64,000 nt of DNA. Origin: Dastarcus helophoroides (taxonomy: Eukaryota; Arthropoda; Insecta; Coleoptera; Bothrideridae). Where the stretch lies: contig CM053331.1 in assembly GCA_028583605.1 (NCBI GenBank), forward strand, positions 2,564,001 to 2,628,000, read 5' to 3'. The notes beneath the pieces were generated by a model, which was not told the DNA's origin, did no database searches, and saw nothing but the letters and a program-made list of their open reading frames with translations. Both the position numbers and the translations under genes were made by a program. Below, one piece after another: positions 60,457-64,000 of this stretch. Each line of letters starts with the position of its first letter. The stretch's first letter is position 1.

Positions 60457-61210
60457 TAAGGAATAAAAGTTTGATTGAAAGTGATGACGAATTAAGGAGT
60501 AAATGATGGTTAACTCTGGGGAGTAAAAAACGACGAAGAACTGTGGGAGACAAAAGCGACAATGAACTCTGCAAAATAATAAAAATGCTGTCAACTTTAT
60601 GAGCATTTAATAGTTCATAAATTTAACAATGTACAGTATGAGATGAACAGACATACATAAGTTTATTTATATGACAATTTAACGGTTTAAATATACAGTG
60701 AGCAGTCGTTAGATTCGATGAAATAAAATACAGAATGTGCAGATATTTTACCAACTGACGCACCCCCTTTTAAAATACATTTGTCACGCCTTTAGTAAAC
60801 GAATTAGTTCAATCGAATCGTAAATGTTATATTATTTATTAATATATTAACATATTTGACATATCAATATCAAAATAATGAACGTAATGTTTAAAAATAA
60901 GAAAAAAGTGTTTGCATTACGAGGGAATCGAACGACCATCAAATTGGTTTTGTATGAAGCACCAGCTGAGTCACCATATTACAAAATAAACTATGGTTAC
61001 TCATCGTCTCGTTCACGATCTAGATTTCAGATGTCAAATCTAGAAATTATGACATATTACAATTTAAATGTTTTCTCTTTTATAAGATAAACCGAAAAAG
61101 GTGTCTAATAAAATATCTGCATTTTCCAGAGAAGATATATAAAAGCTTGAGATTGCTGGTGCAGGTAAAGTTTGTCAATTTTGCATCCGCAGTACTGTTC
61201 CAACGACAGA
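60457..61210. other. non-satellite stretch before the terminal array
   Basis: The sequence is AT-rich with no supportable protein gene. The frame 60878-61090 plus crosses the tRNA-like sequence and is probably not coding. The only recognised item is that tRNA-like sequence, listed separately. Confidence 0.5.
60913..60982 (-). repeat. tRNA-like sequence (degenerate tRNA or SINE head)
   Basis: On the minus strand there is a good RNA polymerase III A box, TGACTCAGCTGG (60973-60962), and a B box, GTTCGATTCC (60933-60924), 40 bases apart start to start; a tRNA usually has about 44-45. The T loop ttcgatt is correct, but the T stem (ggtcg/ccctc) does not pair well and no convincing acceptor stem forms. 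This fits a decayed tRNA or the tRNA-derived head of a SINE better than a working tRNA gene. Confidence 0.4.
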
Positions 61211-61214
61211 GTTT

Positions 61215-64000
61215 TCGTACCAAAACCATAGAGCTTTTAAATCAAAGCCAAAGCTTTTATATCAAAGCCAGAGCTTTTATATTAAAGCCAGAGCTTTTAT
61301 ATCAAAGCTGGAACTTTTGTATCAAAGCCGGAGATTTTATATCAAAGGGAGAGCTTTTTTATCAAAGCCAGAGTTTTTATATCAAAGCCAGAGTTTCGCA
61401 TTAAAGCTGAAGCTTTCATATCAAAGGGAGAGCTTTTATATCAAAGCCAGAGATTTTATATCAAAGTCAGAGCTTTTATATGAAAGCCAGAGCTTTTATA
61501 TCAAAGCTGGAACTTTTGTATCAAAGCCGGAGATTTTACATCAAAAGGAGAGCTTTTTTATCAAAGCCAGAGCTTTCATATCAAAGCAGGAGCTTCTTGA
61601 TCAAAGCCGGAGGTTTTATATCAAAGGGAGAGCTTTTATATCAAAGTCAGATTTTTTATATCAAAACCAGAGTTTTTATATCAAAGCCAGAGCTTTCACA
61701 TCAAAGCTAAAGCTGGCATATCAAGGGGAGAGCTTTTATATGATAGCCAGAGCTTTTGCATCAAAGCCGGAACTTTTGTATCAAAGCCAGAGATTTTATA
61801 TCAAAGGGAGAGCTTTTTTATCAAAGCCAGAATTTTTATATCAAAGCCAGAGCTTTTATATCAAAGCCAGAGCTTTTATATGAAAGCCAGAGCTTTTACA
61901 TCAAAGCCGCAACTTTTGTATCAAAGCCGGAGATTTTATATTAAAGGGAGAGCTTTTATATCAAAGCCAGAGTCTTTATATCAAAGCTAGAGCTTTCACA
62001 TCAAAGCTAAAACTTTCACATCAAAGCTGAAGCTGTCATATCAAAGGGAGAGCTTTTATATCAAAGCCAGAGCTTTTATATCAAAGCTGAAGATTTTATA
62101 TCAAAGGGAGAGCTTTTATATCAAAGACAGAGTATTTATATCGAAGCTAGAGCTTTCACATCAAAGCTGAAGCCTTCATATCAAAGGGAGAGCTTTTATA
62201 TCAAAGCCAGGGTTTTTATATCAAAGCTAGAGCTTTCACATCAAAGCTAAAGCTATCATATCAAAGGGAGAGCTTTGATATCAAAGCCAGAGCTTTTATA
62301 TCAAAGGGAGAGCTTTTATATCAAAGCCAGAGCTTTCAGTCAAAGCTGAAGCTTTCATAACAAAGGGAGAGCTTTTATATCAAAGCCAGGGCTTTTATAT
62401 CAAAGGGAGAGCTTTTATATCAAAGCCAGAGTTGTTATATCAAAGCTAGAGCTTTCACATCAAAGCTAAAGCTGTCATATCAAAGGGAGAGCTTTGATAT
62501 CAAAACCAGAGCTTTTATATCAAGCTAGAGCTTTCACATCAAAGCTGAAGCCTTCATATCAAAGGGAGAGCTTTTATATCAAAGCCAGGGTTTTTATATC
62601 AAAGCTAGAGCTTTCACATCAAAGCTAAAGCTGTCATATCAAAGGGAGAGCTTTGATATCAAAGCCAGAGCTTTTATATCAAAGGGAGAGCTTTTATATC
62701 AAAGCCAGAGCTTTCAGTCAAAGCTGAAGCTTTCATAACAAAGGGAGAGCTTTTATATCAAAGCCAGGGCTTTTATATCAAAGCCAGAGCTTTTATATCA
62801 AAGCAGGAGATTTGATATCAAAGAAAGAGCTTTTATATCAAAGCCAGAGTTGTTATATCAAAGCTAGAGCTTTCACATTAAAGCTGAAGCCGTCATATCA
62901 AGGGAGAGCTTTTATATCAAAGCCACAGCTTTTATATCAAAGCCAGAGCTTTTATATCAAAGCCGGAGATTTTATATCAAAGGGAGAGCTTTTATATCAA
63001 AGCCAGAGTATTTATATCAAAGCCAGAGCTTTCAGTCAAAGCTGAAGCTTTCATAATAAAGCTGAAGCTTTCATAACAAAGGAAGACCTTTTATATTACA
63101 GCCAGAGCTTTTATATCAAAGCCAGAGCTTTTATATCAAAGCCGGAGATTTTATATCAAAGGGAGAGCTTTTATATTAAAGCCAGAGTATTTATATCAAA
63201 GCCAGAGCTTTCAGTCAAAGCTGAAGCTTTCATAATAAAGCTGAAGCTTTCATAACAAAGGGAGACCTTTTATATTACAGCCAGAGCTTTTATATAAAAG
63301 CCAGAGCTTTTATATCAAAGCCGGAGATTCGATATCAAAGGGAGAGCTTTTATATCAAAGCCAGAGCTATCACATCAAAGCTGAAGCTATCATATCAAAG
63401 GGAGAGCTTTTATATTAAAGCCAGAGTTTCTATATCAAAGCCAGAGCTTTTATATCAAAGCCGGAGATTTTATATGAAAAAGAGAGCTTTTATATCAAAG
63501 CCAGGGTATTTATATCAAAGCCAGAGCTTTCAGTCAAAGCTGAAGCTTTCATAACAAAGGGAGAGCTTTTATATCAAAGCTGGAGGTTTGATATCAAAGG
63601 GAGAGCTTTTATATCAAAGCCAGAGTTTTTATATCAAAGCTAGAGCTTTCACATCAAAGCTGAGGCTGTCATATCAAAGGAAGAGCTTTGATATCAAAGC
63701 CAGAGCTTTGACATCAAAGCCAGAGCTTTTATATCAAAGCCAGAGCTTTTATATCAAAGCCAGAACTTTTATATCAAAGCCAGAGCTTTTATATCAACGC
63801 CGGAGATTTGATATCAAAGGGAGAGCTTTTATATCAAAGCCAGAGTTTTTATATCAAAGCCAGAGCTTTCAGTCAAAGCTGAAGCTTTCATAACAAAGGG
63901 AGAGCTTTTATATCAAAGCCAGGGCTTTTATATCAAAGCCGGAGCTTTTATGTCAAAGCTGGAGATTTGATATCAAAGCCAGAGCTTTTATATCAAAGCC
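61215..64000 (+). repeat. 20-bp minisatellite running to the window end (about 140 copies)
   Basis: The unit is agcttttatatcaaagccag with variants (gggag, ctgga, gaagctttcat). A marker variant, cagtcaaagctgaagctttc, occurs near 62337, 62715, 63030, 63214, 63529 and 63868. This shows higher-order blocks of about 185 to 380 bp; 62160-62350 is nearly repeated at 62540-62730. Sixty bases make 20 codons, so long forward frames stay open (the longest is 188 codons at 61317-61883, with YQSQSFYIKARAF repeated). These are products of the repeat. The array is cut by the window edge. Confidence 0.96.

Noticed and set aside
60913..60982. A functional tRNA gene
   Set aside because: A and B boxes are good, but their spacing is short and neither the T stem nor an acceptor stem pairs properly.
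61317..61883. 188-codon forward frame with YQSQSFYIKARAF repeats
   Set aside because: It is a direct read-through of the 20-bp minisatellite; three units make 20 codons, so frames stay open in more than one phase. No unique sequence before or after it.
61215..64000. Regular short repeats as a CRISPR array
   Set aside because: The repeats are contiguous with no unique spacers, and the window is eukaryotic.
1..64000. Telomeric or ribosomal repeats
   Set aside because: No TTAGG-type run and no rRNA-like conserved stretch was seen on either strand.

Overview
This 64 kb window is eukaryotic, probably from an arthropod and most likely an insect. It is very AT-rich and almost free of long open reading frames. 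Its dispersed repeats are of kinds common in insect genomes: a solo LTR that reads TGTAAC...GTAACA with a TATA box, and a repeat carrying a 'ctgaaccgatttcaatgaaa' core. The only well-supported coding signal is one short first exon with a consensus GTAAGT splice donor (minus strand, about 54.2 kb). No bacterial operon, rRNA, intact transposase gene or CRISPR array is visible. The species cannot be named from sequence alone.

About 80% of the window is tandem repeat. In order: a 58-bp minisatellite with spacer blocks (0.4-2.55 kb); a broken gene-like stretch (2.57-3.46 kb); a 177-bp satellite (3.57-4.57 kb); ordinary sequence (4.6-6.1 kb). Next comes a large inverted structure (6.1-25.7 kb). Its two arms carry the same ~172-bp satellite in opposite orientation. 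Each arm also has matching non-satellite outer tips (6107-6480 against 25490-25672) and matching non-satellite inner ends (13.63-13.77 kb against 21.08-21.21 kb). Between the arms lie a 23-bp array (14.05-15.78 kb), a non-repetitive stretch and a ~114-bp array (17.84-20.39 kb).

A second inverted pair uses a ~320-335-bp satellite (26.3-31.57 kb plus, 35.88-40.54 kb minus). Each of its arms is followed by an AT-rich 'tcgaaattttcaaaaa' array (31.57-33.68 kb plus, 40.55-44.22 kb minus), giving the order A-B-centre-A'-B'. A 280-bp piece of B sits in the centre between perfect 26-bp direct repeats. A repeat-poor stretch (44.2-47 kb) holds the solo LTR, which has a 4-bp target duplication, and one possible hAT-type terminus.

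A third inverted arrangement (47.3-53.7 kb against 55.07-58.8 kb, again AT-rich satellite) brackets the GC-rich promoter and first exon at 54.2-54.5 kb. The left array would therefore lie in or near that gene's first intron. Five copies of a ~150-190-bp palindromic foldback element occur at 47-49 kb and 60 kb. Four of them have a hammerhead-ribozyme-like core at the apex. The window ends inside a 20-bp minisatellite (61.2-64 kb).

No pathway can be assembled because there are essentially no complete genes. The interest is structural: repeated evolution of satellite arrays in inverted pairs, higher-order repeat amplification, and a small foldback family with a possible ribozyme core.
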